A stretch of 44,050 nucleotides of DNA, from assembly GCA_019459485.1 (NCBI GenBank), contig JAIBEZ010000055.1, forward strand, positions 1 through 44,050, given 5' to 3'. The stretch is from Prolixibacteraceae bacterium. Lineage in GTDB: Bacteria; Bacteroidota; Bacteroidia; Bacteroidales; Prolixibacteraceae. This document shows, one piece after another, positions 1 to 8,005 of the stretch (within the stretch, counting starts at the first letter, position 1; every line of letters begins with the position of its first letter). The notes beneath the pieces were generated by a model. That model had not been told where the DNA came from, did not search any database, and worked only from the letters and a program-made list of their open reading frames with translations. A program made the position numbers and the translations under genes.

Positions 1-82
1 GTGAGGAATGGCTCCCTTTGCTTATTACTTTATCAAGATCTTCAATCTCAGATTTGCTTAGTTTGATTGTGTAAAGTACCAT
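1..82 (-). CDS. IS630-family transposase, N-terminal fragment (runs off left edge)
   Basis: Reading leftwards from an ATG at 82, 27 codons are open to the window edge. The peptide begins MVLYTIKLSKSEIEDL and continues into ISKGSHSS. This resembles the start of IS630-type transposases of Bacteroidota, where a 'YTIKL..' strand and a '.ISKG.HSSQ..R.AYILL' helix open the N-terminal helix-turn-helix DNA-binding region. No catalytic DDE residues are inside the window, so intactness cannot be judged. The call rests on 27 residues only; another small helix-turn-helix protein is possible. Confidence 0.5.
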   Translation of the reverse strand, partial: MVLYTIKLSKSEIEDLDKVISKGSHSS

Positions 83-416
83 AGTTTTTCTAGCAAAGCT
101 ACACAATTAAACCGTCATATCAAAACTAACTTAACACTAGAGCACAATATTAAAACTATTAACGCTTTCTTTTCTGAATATGAATGTAGATATGGAACGG
201 ATGATATTGATTTGCAATCTGCACCTCTTAACTTTGGATCTGCAATCCATAAAAACTTAAGCCATCACAATTTGGTTCGCCTCTGATTTGATCAAAGCTG
301 CAAGAAGGATTATCTATTTCACGTTTCTCACCCACCCAACACCCAACTCTTTCCCTTTTTTGAACAAAAACGATCCTCATAAGTTTTACTAATTTATTGG
401 ATGTAAATTAGCTATC
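83..416. other. Non-coding spacer between the transposase start and the first gene
   Basis: No supported gene. The inserted element's terminal inverted repeat should lie within the first 100 bases or so to the right of 82, but the matching end is outside the window and no boundary can be fixed. A near-consensus -7 element (TAAATTAG, 404-411) lies so close to the ATG at 417 that a transcript from it would be almost leaderless; it is noted but not called. Confidence 0.5.
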
Positions 417-1340
417 ATGGAAACGTTGAATTTAAACCGAAGAAAATTTCTTACAGCCCTTTCGCTTGGAACCGCGCACGTTTTATTTTCGAATCCGCTT
501 TTGGCAAATACATTTCAAAGCGCCTCATTAAATCCGCTTCAAAAGGTAAAACTTGGAAATTCAGGAATTGAAACTACTTTGCTGGGTATTGGAACGGGTG
601 TTCATGCTTCAAACCGCTCTTCATTTCTCACCAAGCAGGAAAAAAATAAAAGTCTGGGATTGTTGAGGTACGCGTACGATAAAGGATTTCGAAATTTCGA
701 TTGTGCCGACACTTACGGAACGCATTGGATGATGGCCGATGTTCTGCCACACATGAACCGTGAAGAACTTACCATTACTTCAAAAATTTGGGTTCGGAGC
801 GGCGGTATTCCCGATGCCGACAGACCTGATGCGAATATTGTTGTCGATCGTTTCAGGAAAGAAATGAAAACTGATTACATCGATTTGGTTCAGATACATT
901 GTATGGTGGATGCCGACTGGACAGAATCCCAAAAACGGCAGATGGATATTCTGGAAAATTTGAAATCGAAGGGAATTGTCAAGGCACATGGTGTTTCGGT
1001 TCATTCGCTGGAAGCCATGAAAGCTGCGGTAGAAAGTCCGTGGGTTGATGTTATTCATGTGCGGATCAATCCGTATGGAATTGCCATGGACAAGCCGGAG
1101 CCGGAAGAAGTTGTTAAAGTGATCAAACAATTGCACGATTCGGGAAAAGGTGTGATTGGAATGAAAGTAATTGGCGATGGGAAATATAGCGGTGACAGCG
1201 AAAAAATAGACAACACTTTGCGTTTTGTAATGGGTTTGGGAACTGTAAACATGATGATCGTCGGGTTTGAAAATACAGCGCAAATTGACAATTATCTTGG
1301 GCGTGTTGAAAAAGCGCTTGGTGAATTGAACCGGGGATAA
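417..1340 (+). CDS. Aldo/keto reductase with Tat-type signal peptide
   Basis: This is an NAD(P)H-linked oxidoreductase of the aldo/keto reductase (AKR) superfamily, 307 residues. The N-terminus NRRKFLTALSLGTA (residues 7-20) is a twin-arginine export signal, so the folded enzyme is probably moved to the periplasm. The AKR tetrad is visible: D95 and Y100 in FDCADTYG, K123 in TSK, and H161 in DLVQIH. The conserved GIGTG near residue 57 opens the barrel. The substrate cannot be told; exported AKRs of Bacteroidota often sit near sugar genes, but the neighbours here are unrelated housekeeping genes. The ATG at 417 is chosen because the Tat motif follows directly. It is followed after 67 bases by trmN6 on the same strand, which has its own promoter. 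Confidence 0.85.
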   Translation: METLNLNRRKFLTALSLGTAHVLFSNPLLANTFQSASLNPLQKVKLGNSGIETTLLGIGTGVHASNRSSFLTKQEKNKSLGLLRYAYDKGFRNFDCADTYGTHWMMADVLPHMNREELTITSKIWVRSGGIPDADRPDANIVVDRFRKEMKTDYIDLVQIHCMVDADWTESQKRQMDILENLKSKGIVKAHGVSVHSLEAMKAAVESPWVDVIHVRINPYGIAMDKPEPEEVVKVIKQLHDSGKGVIGMKVIGDGKYSGDSEKIDNTLRFVMGLGTVNMMIVGFENTAQIDNYLGRVEKALGELNRG

Positions 1341-1384
1341 ATACAGAAAATATTTCAGGCAATTCGGAACTGAACAATTTCCAT

Positions 1385-1392
1385 TATTTTTG
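1385..1392 (+). promoter_or_regulatory. Promoter -7 element of trmN6
   Basis: TATTTTTG is a perfect match to the Bacteroidota -7 consensus TAnnTTTG and lies 15 bases before the ATG at 1408. It overlaps an in-frame TTG (1390-1392) that would otherwise look like an upstream start, which argues for starting the protein at 1408. Confidence 0.6.
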
Positions 1393-1407
1393 TATGACTT
1401 AACAATT

Positions 1408-2127
1408 ATGCCTCGAAACAATTATTTTCAGTTTAAACAATTCCGGATTATTCAGGAGCAATCAGCCATGAAAGTGGGTGTCGATGGTGTTTTGCTGGGT
1501 GCCTGGGCAGATGTTTCAGGAGCAAAACGGATATTGGATATTGGAGCCGGAACCGGATTGATCGCCCTGATGATGGCGCAGCGAAATCCCGATGCGCAAA
1601 TTGATGCTTTGGAAATTGAACCGGAAGCTTTTCGGGAAGCTGTTTTTAATGCTGAACAATCTCCCTGGAATGCTCGGATTCTGATTGAATTGTGTTCGTT
1701 TCAGGAATTTGCAGAAAAGTCAGTTCAAAAATATGATCTGATTGTGAGCAATCCGCCATATTTCACCAACGGGCACAAAGCGCCACTCGAAAATCGGGCA
1801 ATTGCGCGGCATTCCGATTCGTTGCCACTGAGTGTATTAATTTCAGGAGCAATTGGTTTGCTAAATGAAACAGGCAAAATTGCTTTGGTTTTGCCTGTTG
1901 ATGGCTTGCCGCAATTAACACAACTGGCCGATTCTAATAACCTGCACATTTCCCGAATCTGCCATGTCAAGCCAAATCCTCAAAAGCCGGTTTTTCGGAT
2001 ACTGGCAGAATTAGCCAAATCAGAATGTATTTTTCAGGAAGAAACTCTGATGATTGAATTTGAGAAGCACCACGATTACACCCCGGAATACAAGGAATTG
2101 ACAAAGGATTTTTATTTGAAATTCTGA
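1408..2127 (+). CDS. trmN6: tRNA1(Val) (adenine(37)-N6)-methyltransferase
   Basis: A SAM-dependent methyltransferase of the YfiC/TrmN6 family that makes m6A37 in tRNA-Val(UAC). From the ATG at 1408 the protein is 239 residues, close to the E. coli enzyme, and starts in the family manner with 'FQFKQF..IQEQ..MKVGVDGVLLGAW'. Motif I (ILDIGAGTGLIAL) binds SAM and the N6-adenine signature NPPY lies in LIVSNPPYFTNG. An in-frame TTG six codons upstream sits inside the promoter -7 element and is rejected as start. The 3' end converges with the flavodoxin-like gene, leaving 6 bases between the stop codons. Confidence 0.93.
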   Translation: MPRNNYFQFKQFRIIQEQSAMKVGVDGVLLGAWADVSGAKRILDIGAGTGLIALMMAQRNPDAQIDALEIEPEAFREAVFNAEQSPWNARILIELCSFQEFAEKSVQKYDLIVSNPPYFTNGHKAPLENRAIARHSDSLPLSVLISGAIGLLNETGKIALVLPVDGLPQLTQLADSNNLHISRICHVKPNPQKPVFRILAELAKSECIFQEETLMIEFEKHHDYTPEYKELTKDFYLKF

Positions 2128-2133
2128 CTTGAG

Positions 2134-2637
2134 TCACACAAGAAACATAAACGGACTGTATGTTTTTTCCATTCTGGTAGCAAACCGGTCGATTGAGTTG
2201 TGGTCAATTTTCGAAACACTCTCGTTCACTTTTGCAATTTTCCTAACCAGCATCCGCTCAATGATATTCATTTTTTCGAAGTTAAATTCCCCTCCAAAAA
2301 TCGCTTCCGTTTTTGCCATTTGGTGCAACTCTTCCGGAAACGCGTTTTTGATCTGTTCACGGGCAACTTCAGGCTCGTACATACAACAAATAAAAAGGCC
2401 TATTTCTTTGTTTTCCAAAGCTTCCAGATTGGCTGTGCAAAAATCTCTGACCCTTTTCTGAATTTGTCCGGCATGAATGGATCCTCCAATAATAACCCTG
2501 TCGGAATCGGCAACTGAAGGTGATGGATCTTTCCGCAAATTAATGATTGCGACCTCACCTGATAGTTTTTGGGAAAGTTCCTGCACTACTTTTTCGGTGC
2601 ATCCGTGCGAAGTGCTGTAAATAATTGTTGTTTTCAT
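2134..2637 (-). CDS. Flavodoxin-domain protein, HemG-like protoporphyrinogen oxidase candidate
   Basis: A 167-residue flavodoxin-fold protein. The N-terminal FMN phosphate loop reads IIYSTSHGCTEKVV (residues 5-18) in place of the classical T/S-x-T-G-x-T. GGSIHAGQIQKRVRDFC around residue 51 matches the family of menaquinone-dependent protoporphyrinogen IX dehydrogenase (HemG), as do the length and the late basic segment IIERMLVRKIAKVNE, which corresponds to the extra loop that distinguishes HemG from electron-carrier flavodoxins. If HemG-like, it would oxidise protoporphyrinogen at the membrane in haem synthesis. A general flavodoxin role cannot be excluded because no other haem gene is nearby. 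It has its own promoter. Confidence 0.7.
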   Translation of the reverse strand: MKTTIIYSTSHGCTEKVVQELSQKLSGEVAIINLRKDPSPSVADSDRVIIGGSIHAGQIQKRVRDFCTANLEALENKEIGLFICCMYEPEVAREQIKNAFPEELHQMAKTEAIFGGEFNFEKMNIIERMLVRKIAKVNESVSKIDHNSIDRFATRMEKTYSPFMFLV

Positions 2638-2660
2638 GTGTTTCTGTTTTTGTTTCTTCC

Positions 2661-2668
2661 CAAATTTA
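2661..2668 (-). promoter_or_regulatory. Promoter -7 element of the HemG-like gene
   Basis: On the minus strand the sequence is TAAATTTG, a perfect TAnnTTTG, 23 bases upstream of the ATG at 2637. The -33 element is not clear. Confidence 0.5.
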
Positions 2669-2822
2669 CGGAAACAAGATCAATCAATCAGGTAAGTTTA
2701 GTCATAATTTTCGATGTTTTTTGTTAAAAAACCCAAACAATAAATTAGCTGACCGGTTAATTGCAATGTTATCTTTCAGACAATAAACAAAAGACTTAGT
2801 TGTCTGAAATAAAAATAAATAG

Positions 2823-2830
2823 TATTTTTG
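2823..2830 (+). promoter_or_regulatory. Promoter of the FNR-type reductase gene
   Basis: TATTTTTG (2823-2830) matches TAnnTTTG. A TTG at 2800-2802 sits 20 bases upstream, the spacing expected of the Bacteroidota -33 element. The ATG is at 2850. Confidence 0.6.
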
Positions 2831-2849
2831 GCCTCCAAATTTTAAAAGC

Positions 2850-3530
2850 ATGATGAGTTTAATTAAGCACGATATAAAGATTGACGAAAGTTTTTATAAG
2901 ATTGAAGAAATCAGGCATTTGACAGGCGAAACATTTTCGCTGAAATTACCACGGGCACGGTTTCGTTTTCAGGCAGGACAGCATCTTTCGCTGGGTATTC
3001 ACGGCGATTACCAAAGCAGGGAATACTCGATTTACAGCGGCGAAAAGGACACCAACCTCGAAGTTTTGGTAAAAGAAGTTGACAACGGCTATTTCACTCC
3101 CAAACTCCGCAAGTTGAAAGCAGGCGATTTGGTAGAGATTCACGGTCCCTTCGGAAAATTCGGGATGGAAGCGAAAGCTGCCGGAACCGGAAAATTTGTT
3201 TTCATTGCCAGTGGCACCGGTATCGCGCCTTTCAGGAGCATGGTTCGTACTTATCCTGAAATTGATTACATGCTCATTCACGGTGTTCGCCTTGCAACAG
3301 AAGCCTACGACCGGCATGAATATGCAAGCGATCGCTATGTTTTATGCACAAGCCGCGACACGAATGGAACTTATCAGGGTAGGGTTACTGGTTATTTAAA
3401 AAACTGTACTTTCGCTCCCGAAACGGATTTTTACCTTTGCGGCAATAGTGACATGATTTTCGACGCGCTTGAAATCCTGAAAGAAAAGGGTTTTGAACGC
3501 GACCAAATCCACTGCGAAGTCTATTTTTAG
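2850..3530 (+). CDS. Ferredoxin-NADP reductase-type FAD oxidoreductase
   Basis: A 226-residue stand-alone flavoprotein reductase. The N-terminal FAD-binding barrel carries the RxYS motif (REYSIYS near residue 57), which contacts the isoalloxazine ring. The C-terminal NAD(P)-binding half shows GTGIAPFRSM (near 126-135) and CGNSDMI (near 198). There is no iron-sulphur or globin domain, so it must pass electrons to or from a separate partner such as ferredoxin or the flavodoxin-like protein encoded divergently next to it; that partnership is inference. Two adjacent ATG codons (2850, 2853) are equally possible starts. A GC-rich heptamer repeat tract follows the stop. Confidence 0.85.
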   Translation: MMSLIKHDIKIDESFYKIEEIRHLTGETFSLKLPRARFRFQAGQHLSLGIHGDYQSREYSIYSGEKDTNLEVLVKEVDNGYFTPKLRKLKAGDLVEIHGPFGKFGMEAKAAGTGKFVFIASGTGIAPFRSMVRTYPEIDYMLIHGVRLATEAYDRHEYASDRYVLCTSRDTNGTYQGRVTGYLKNCTFAPETDFYLCGNSDMIFDALEILKEKGFERDQIHCEVYF

Positions 3531-3564
3531 CAAGCTGCTGGCTGCTAGCCGCTAGCAACTTGCC
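3531..3564. repeat. Heptamer short tandem repeat, GC-rich type
   Basis: Four consecutive 7-base units of the form GCnnCTn (GCTGCTG, GCTGCTA, GCCGCTA, GCAACTT) fill the junction between the reductase gene and miaB. The tract at 13672-13704 is built the same way on the opposite strand. Confidence 0.6.
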
Positions 3565-3588
3565 ATTCAAAATAAAAATGTTCTATAA

Positions 3589-4932
3589 ATGAAATACCAC
3601 CTGATTACATTGGGTTGCCAGATGAACCTTTCGGACAGCGAGCGCGTGAGTGCCGTGCTCGAAAATATGGGTTACGAAAGAACTGAAAACGAGGAAGAAG
3701 CCAATTTACTTGGAATGCTGGCTTGTTCGGTGAGGCAAAAACCCATCGATAAAGTTTACAATAAAATCGCCCAGTGGAACCGGTGGAAGAACAAGCGCAA
3801 CCTGATCACTTTTGTTTCAGGATGTTTGTTGCCTGCCGACAAAGAAAAATTCCTGAAAACGTTTGACCTGACATTTCAGATGAGCGAACTGGCGCAATTG
3901 CCGGAAATGATTCGCGGATACGGAGTTGTGACTCCTGCCGGACTACAGTCGCCACAACCGGTGATGCCTAAAAACGAGCACATTGCCGAAATGTGGCACA
4001 TTAAACCCAAATACCAATCGAGCTACGAAGCTTTTGTGCCGATTCAAAACGGATGCGATAAATTCTGCACTTTTTGTGCGGTTCCATATACCCGTGGACG
4101 CGAAGTTTCCCGTCCATCCGCTGAAATCATCGAAGAAGTCCGCCATTTGGTGAATCAGGGCTATAAATCGATCACGCTTTTGGGGCAGAATGTAAATTCT
4201 TACGGACTGGATAAAAATGGCCAGGAAATCAATTTTGCGGAATTACTTCGTCAGATTGGCGAATACGGCATCACTTCCGGCGAAGAATTTTGGGTGTATT
4301 TTACCTCGCCACATCCGCAGGACATGAACCGCGAAGTAATTGAAGTAATTGCTTCGTACGATTGTCTGGCCAAACAAGTTCACCTGCCCATGCAAAGTGG
4401 CGACGAGCGTGTTCTGATAAAGATGAACCGCCGGCATTCGATGGACAAATACCGCCGGATTGTGGCCGACATTCGCGAACTGATTCCGCAGGCCACTTTG
4501 TTTACCGACATTATTGTTGGATTTTCAAGCGAAGGCGAACCCGAATTTCAGAACACAGTGACTGCCATGAACGAATTCCAGTATAACATGGCCTACATTG
4601 CAATGTATTCGCCACGACCCGGAGCCGCCAGTTTCAGATGGGACAACGAGGTTTCTGCGGAAGATAAAAAGGACCGTCTGCACCGTCTCACCGAAATACT
4701 GAAAATTCATTCAAAAGAATACAACCAAACAATGGTTGGCAGAACTATGCGCGTTTTGATCAACGGAACCGACCGTAAAACGGGCTTTTCAACCGGCCTG
4801 ACCGAAGGGAAATTGATTGTCCGGCTCGATCGCAACGACGCATCATTGATGGGGAAAATTGTGGATGTGAAAATTACTTCGGCAGCCGATTTTTCTATGA
4901 GTGGCGAAATGTTGGTTTTAGATAACCATTAA
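3589..4932 (+). CDS. miaB: tRNA-2-methylthio-N6-dimethylallyladenosine synthase, divergent
   Basis: A radical-SAM methylthiotransferase that adds the 2-methylthio group to i6A37 of tRNAs reading UNN codons. The N-terminal MTTase domain has its three cluster cysteines C10 (LGCQMN), C46 (ACSVR) and C79 (SGCLL). The radical-SAM cluster is C156-x3-C160-x2-C163 in CDKFCTFC. A TRAM RNA-binding domain ends the 447 residues. Several stretches differ from usual Bacteroidota MiaB: LLGMLACSVRQKP instead of '..VNTCSVR', and IVGFSSEGEPEFQNT instead of 'GFPGET...F'. The layout with PKYQSSYEAFVPIQNGC looks to me like proteins from candidate-phyla bacteria. The 3' end overlaps the convergent mevalonate kinase gene by 15 bases. 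Confidence 0.88.
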   Translation: MKYHLITLGCQMNLSDSERVSAVLENMGYERTENEEEANLLGMLACSVRQKPIDKVYNKIAQWNRWKNKRNLITFVSGCLLPADKEKFLKTFDLTFQMSELAQLPEMIRGYGVVTPAGLQSPQPVMPKNEHIAEMWHIKPKYQSSYEAFVPIQNGCDKFCTFCAVPYTRGREVSRPSAEIIEEVRHLVNQGYKSITLLGQNVNSYGLDKNGQEINFAELLRQIGEYGITSGEEFWVYFTSPHPQDMNREVIEVIASYDCLAKQVHLPMQSGDERVLIKMNRRHSMDKYRRIVADIRELIPQATLFTDIIVGFSSEGEPEFQNTVTAMNEFQYNMAYIAMYSPRPGAASFRWDNEVSAEDKKDRLHRLTEILKIHSKEYNQTMVGRTMRVLINGTDRKTGFSTGLTEGKLIVRLDRNDASLMGKIVDVKITSAADFSMSGEMLVLDNH

Positions 4933-5835
4933 CAATTCAATTTGATTCTTGCCGGCCCAGTTTTTTAGCCCATTTTTAGTTTCTGAAATGGCCAGTAAAA
5001 AGCCGCCACCGCCCGATCCCAAAAGTTTTATAAAAACCTTTTCGGTTAGCGCTGCTGAAATTATACCATGAAAATCTCCGGGTATCATTCGCCGAAAATG
5101 CTGTAACTGAAAGTGAATCAGTTGTTCCAGAAAAAGAAAAAAGTTTTGATGATTACCGCTCAGCAATGATTCGATGCAACCGTTGTTGGCCGGAATAAAC
5201 TGTTTATCGAAGGCCAGTTTAAACTCCGGAAAGTTAAGCTGACCGATAAAATGCTGAACCAGCGGGCCGGTCGGTCCGGTTGTTCCGGTATCAATTAACG
5301 CAAACGATAAATCAGTTTCAGCCAAATTTATTTTTGCCTGGTGGATCATTTTTTTTGAATCGATCAGCAAAGGACAGTTCAAAAATGAAATTAGCGGATC
5401 AATCCCCGAACTTTTGCCATGAAAATAGCTTTCCAGCATTGAAAAATCAACTTTCAGCAATTCAGGTGTAAGTTCTTTCTCAGGAACAAAAGCAGCAGCA
5501 TACCGGCTGAAAAGCGCCGCCACCAATGCGCCAGAACTTCCAACTCCATATTGCTGCGGAATATTGGAATTGAAATACAATCCTCTTTCAAGATCCTTTT
5601 TCAAACTTTCAAGATCGAACGGGAAATGCAGTTTATGGCTGTCAGCGCCGGTTTTCAGATGTTCATAAAACTTTCGGATTTCGTCCGAACTTTCCTGGTG
5701 GGAATGATCTGCGTCAAAATCGAGACAGCCGGAAAACCGGTCGAAGGGCACAGAAAGCGCCTTTGCACCGAACATCAATCCGTATTCGCCAAAGAGCAGG
5801 AGTTTTGAGTTGAAGAATTCCGGTTTAAAGTTCAA
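4918..5835 (-). CDS. mvk: Mevalonate kinase (GHMP kinase family)
   Basis: The enzyme phosphorylates mevalonate to 5-phosphomevalonate with ATP; 305 residues. GHMP motif 1 is KLLLFGEYGLMFGAKAL (11-27). Motif 2, the phosphate loop, is PQQYGVGSSGAL (93-104). FHGKSSGIDP is the mevalonate-kinase-type segment carrying the catalytic Asp, and motif 3 is LLGSGGGGFLL near the C-terminus. No ATG precedes motif 1. The only sensible start is TTG at 5835, which lies inside a heptamer repeat (5831-5858), so the repeat supplies the start codon. It is the last gene of the minus-strand cluster, 64 bases after mvaD. Phosphomevalonate kinase is the alternative reading, but the second kinase gene at 6961 is the better candidate for that step. 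Confidence 0.82.
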   Translation of the reverse strand: MNFKPEFFNSKLLLFGEYGLMFGAKALSVPFDRFSGCLDFDADHSHQESSDEIRKFYEHLKTGADSHKLHFPFDLESLKKDLERGLYFNSNIPQQYGVGSSGALVAALFSRYAAAFVPEKELTPELLKVDFSMLESYFHGKSSGIDPLISFLNCPLLIDSKKMIHQAKINLAETDLSFALIDTGTTGPTGPLVQHFIGQLNFPEFKLAFDKQFIPANNGCIESLLSGNHQNFFLFLEQLIHFQLQHFRRMIPGDFHGIISAALTEKVFIKLLGSGGGGFLLAISETKNGLKNWAGKNQIELLMVI

Positions 5836-5858
5836 TGTTCAAAGTTTAAAGTTAGCAA
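5831..5858. repeat. Heptamer short tandem repeat across the mvk start
   Basis: The units are TTCAATG, TTCAAAG, TTTAAAG and TTAGCAA. The TTG start codon of mvk (minus strand, 5833-5835) lies inside the first unit. Confidence 0.6.
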
Positions 5859-5899
5859 CAGGCCTTTTGACTTATTTACAAACCCAGTAATTCAGGCCT

Positions 5900-6964
5900 T
5901 CAATAATTCAGTCCTTCAGTTATTCTCACCGGCCCTTTTCCTATCCGGTCGTCAATCCAATTTCCGTCTTCGCAGAATTCCAGTAATTCACGTTCAATAA
6001 AAGCTTTCACATCCAGCTCATTCTTTTTGAAATAGAGCAAATGAATATTTGGCCCCGCATCAATCGTAAATAAAACCGGTATTTTCGATCTTTCACGAAA
6101 CCTTCTGATTCGGCTGATCAATTCAAGGCTATTCGGTTTCAGCAATATAAACGACGGATTGGAAGTCATCATCATGGCATGTAAACTCAATGCTTCGTTT
6201 TCAACTACCTCAATAAAGCTTTCCAGATTTCCGGTAAGCATAGCAAGATATAACTCGTTGATATTCTGATGTGCCTGCCCAATACGTGCGCGTTGAAAAA
6301 CGTGATCGTTCATTAACTCGTGCCCAACAGAACTTGAAACCTGTTTGGTTCCTGAATCAACCATCAGAATGGCATCGCGAAGGCCGTAAAAAGCGGGGTG
6401 AATTCCTTCAAACATCATTATTGCATGTTCGTCGCTGCACGATTCAAACAATTGTGTCTGACCCCAAATGGCGAATCCGGGATACACCGACCGGCAGGCG
6501 CTTCCACTTCCCAGCCGCGCCAGTTCCGACGCTTTTATCCATAAATCGGGGTGGTCAGGTTCTCTTCCTGAAATAGCAAAATCGATTTCAGTGATACACA
6601 ACGCCAATGCGCCGAACGACGATGCCGACGAAGCAATTCCGGCCGAATGCGGGAAGCTGTTGTGACTGTGAATCCTGAAATTGTATTTGTGAATCCACGG
6701 CATTTGATTGGAAATGGTATAAAGATATTTTTCAATCCGTTCTCCAAAAGCGCTGGGCGCACCTTCAAAATAAAACTCCACTTTCCGGTCGCCTTCCTTC
6801 AGTAACTCCACCGATGTTTCGGTAAAAGCATTCTGAAGCACAAAACTCAACGATGGGTTCATTGGTTTCTGAAAATCACGTTTGCCCCAGTATTTCACCA
6901 GCGCAATGTTCGACGGACATCGCCATTTACTTGCCCAATGGACATGCTTTGTTGTTCCGGTCAT
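5900..6964 (-). CDS. mvaD: Diphosphomevalonate decarboxylase
   Basis: ATP-dependent decarboxylation of 5-diphosphomevalonate to isopentenyl diphosphate, the last kinase-fold step of the mevalonate pathway; 354 residues, slightly longer than the usual ~330. Signature segments are CPSNIALVKYWGKRD (16-30), HSAGIASSASSFGAL (106-120, phosphate loop), GSGSACRSVYPGF, and FTIDAGPNIHLLY near residue 300, which carries the catalytic aspartate. Its ATG overlaps the stop of the upstream GYDIA kinase by 4 bases (ATGA), showing translational coupling. The presence of this gene commits the cluster to isoprenoid synthesis rather than mevalonate breakdown. Confidence 0.93.
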   Translation of the reverse strand: MTGTTKHVHWASKWRCPSNIALVKYWGKRDFQKPMNPSLSFVLQNAFTETSVELLKEGDRKVEFYFEGAPSAFGERIEKYLYTISNQMPWIHKYNFRIHSHNSFPHSAGIASSASSFGALALCITEIDFAISGREPDHPDLWIKASELARLGSGSACRSVYPGFAIWGQTQLFESCSDEHAIMMFEGIHPAFYGLRDAILMVDSGTKQVSSSVGHELMNDHVFQRARIGQAHQNINELYLAMLTGNLESFIEVVENEALSLHAMMMTSNPSFILLKPNSLELISRIRRFRERSKIPVLFTIDAGPNIHLLYFKKNELDVKAFIERELLEFCEDGNWIDDRIGKGPVRITEGLNY

Positions 6965-7887
6965 TGGTTCTTCCGTTTTAAGATCAGTTCATTCCAGCTA
7001 AAAATAGTGGTTAATCCTCTATTATCAAAATATTTTTTTACTCCTGAAAAAGGCTGTGCTGTCGAAATCAGGTAGAAATCGCCACCCCATGCCCCCAACG
7101 ATTTTATCGCGCCATCAAAGTCATTGAAAAGCTGCTCTTTCACAGGTATTTGCCCGATCAGCCTGCCAACTATTCCTTCGTGCTGCTTTATTAATTGATT
7201 GAATTTATTTTGATCGCGGCAGCCTGCAAACTCGTCCGATAAAGCCGAAACTTCCTGAATCAGCCGATCCGAAACTTTCTTTTCTTTCAGAAATGTGCTG
7301 ACTTCGGAACTTGTTTTTTTCTTTTTTCCTGAATACACCAGAAACAGTTGTTCTGAAAACGGATAATCCAGCACAATTGGTTGCGCTGGATTATTCCTGA
7401 CATAGAAAATCGGTCCGTCAGCATTTGCGCAGGCAATGTCAAATCCGGAGCCTTTAAATGCCATTTCATTCAGGATAAAAGGATCGACACCTGCCAATTG
7501 CGAAAGAAGGAGGATCAATGTGCTGCTGCTGCCAAAACCCCATTCAGGATTGGCATCCAGCGAAGTTTCAATTTTTGTCCCGGCTTTTGGCTGAAAAGTT
7601 GGGTTCAGTATTTTGATGGTTTGAAATATTTTGCTGAGTGTTTCTGCTTTCTCCGGATGATTGGTTGCAATTACCGAAAAATTAATCGGATTTAGTCCGC
7701 ACGAAAACCAAATTTCTCCTTCAAAGAAAGCCTGCCAAATTATGTTTTCAGAATTCAATCCGTCATGAACTGTTAATTGCTGACCCAATTTTAGCGGCAA
7801 TGCTAAAGCCTTTGCCCCATGAAGAACGAAATATTCTCCGGTGAGGAGAAGTTTTCCGTTGGCGCGATATGTTGTGGAAGAAGACAA
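6961..7887 (-). CDS. GYDIA-family GHMP kinase, candidate phosphomevalonate kinase
   Basis: A 308-residue GHMP kinase-like protein of the Bacteroidota group named for the motif GYDIA, here GFDIA (148-152) within GSGFDIACANADGP. Motif 1 is NGKLLLTGEYFVLHGAKAL (10-28) and the phosphate loop is WGFGSSSTL (116-124). The third GHMP motif is weak. The family has no settled function. Its place between HMG-CoA reductase and mvaD, with a separate mevalonate kinase present, makes phosphomevalonate kinase the step left for it (inference). No ATG is available: an in-frame stop lies just upstream, so TTG at 7887 is taken as start. It overlaps mvaD by 4 bases. Confidence 0.8.
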   Translation of the reverse strand: MSSSTTYRANGKLLLTGEYFVLHGAKALALPLKLGQQLTVHDGLNSENIIWQAFFEGEIWFSCGLNPINFSVIATNHPEKAETLSKIFQTIKILNPTFQPKAGTKIETSLDANPEWGFGSSSTLILLLSQLAGVDPFILNEMAFKGSGFDIACANADGPIFYVRNNPAQPIVLDYPFSEQLFLVYSGKKKKTSSEVSTFLKEKKVSDRLIQEVSALSDEFAGCRDQNKFNQLIKQHEGIVGRLIGQIPVKEQLFNDFDGAIKSLGAWGGDFYLISTAQPFSGVKKYFDNRGLTTIFSWNELILKRKNQ

Positions 7888-7915
7888 TAGATGTTAGATT
7901 TTAGACCAAAAAATA

Positions 7916-7943
7916 TTCAATGTAGAATGATCAATACTCAATA
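7916..7943. repeat. Heptamer short tandem repeat upstream of the GYDIA kinase
   Basis: The units are TTCAATG, TAGAATG, ATCAATA and CTCAATA. The tract lies about 30 bases 5' of the TTG start of the GYDIA kinase, in the spacer to HMG-CoA reductase. Confidence 0.5.
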
Positions 7944-7970
7944 TCCAGAAAAAGTAGAATGAAGCATTAC

Positions 7971-8005
7971 TCAAGGTTCGAAATTCAAGATTCAAGATTC
8001 TTCCA
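7971..8005. repeat. Heptamer short tandem repeat spanning the HMG-CoA reductase stop codon
   Basis: Five units: TCAAGGT, TCGAAAT, TCAAGAT, TCAAGAT, TCTTCCA. The TGA stop of HMG-CoA reductase (minus strand, 7985-7987) is the start of the third unit, so the last residues of the protein are encoded by the repeat. Confidence 0.65.

Noticed and set aside
780-1421. Long open frame opposite the first aldo/keto reductase gene
   Set aside because: It is antisense to a gene with full catalytic motifs; the translated sequence is rich in His, Asn and Phe and matches nothing.
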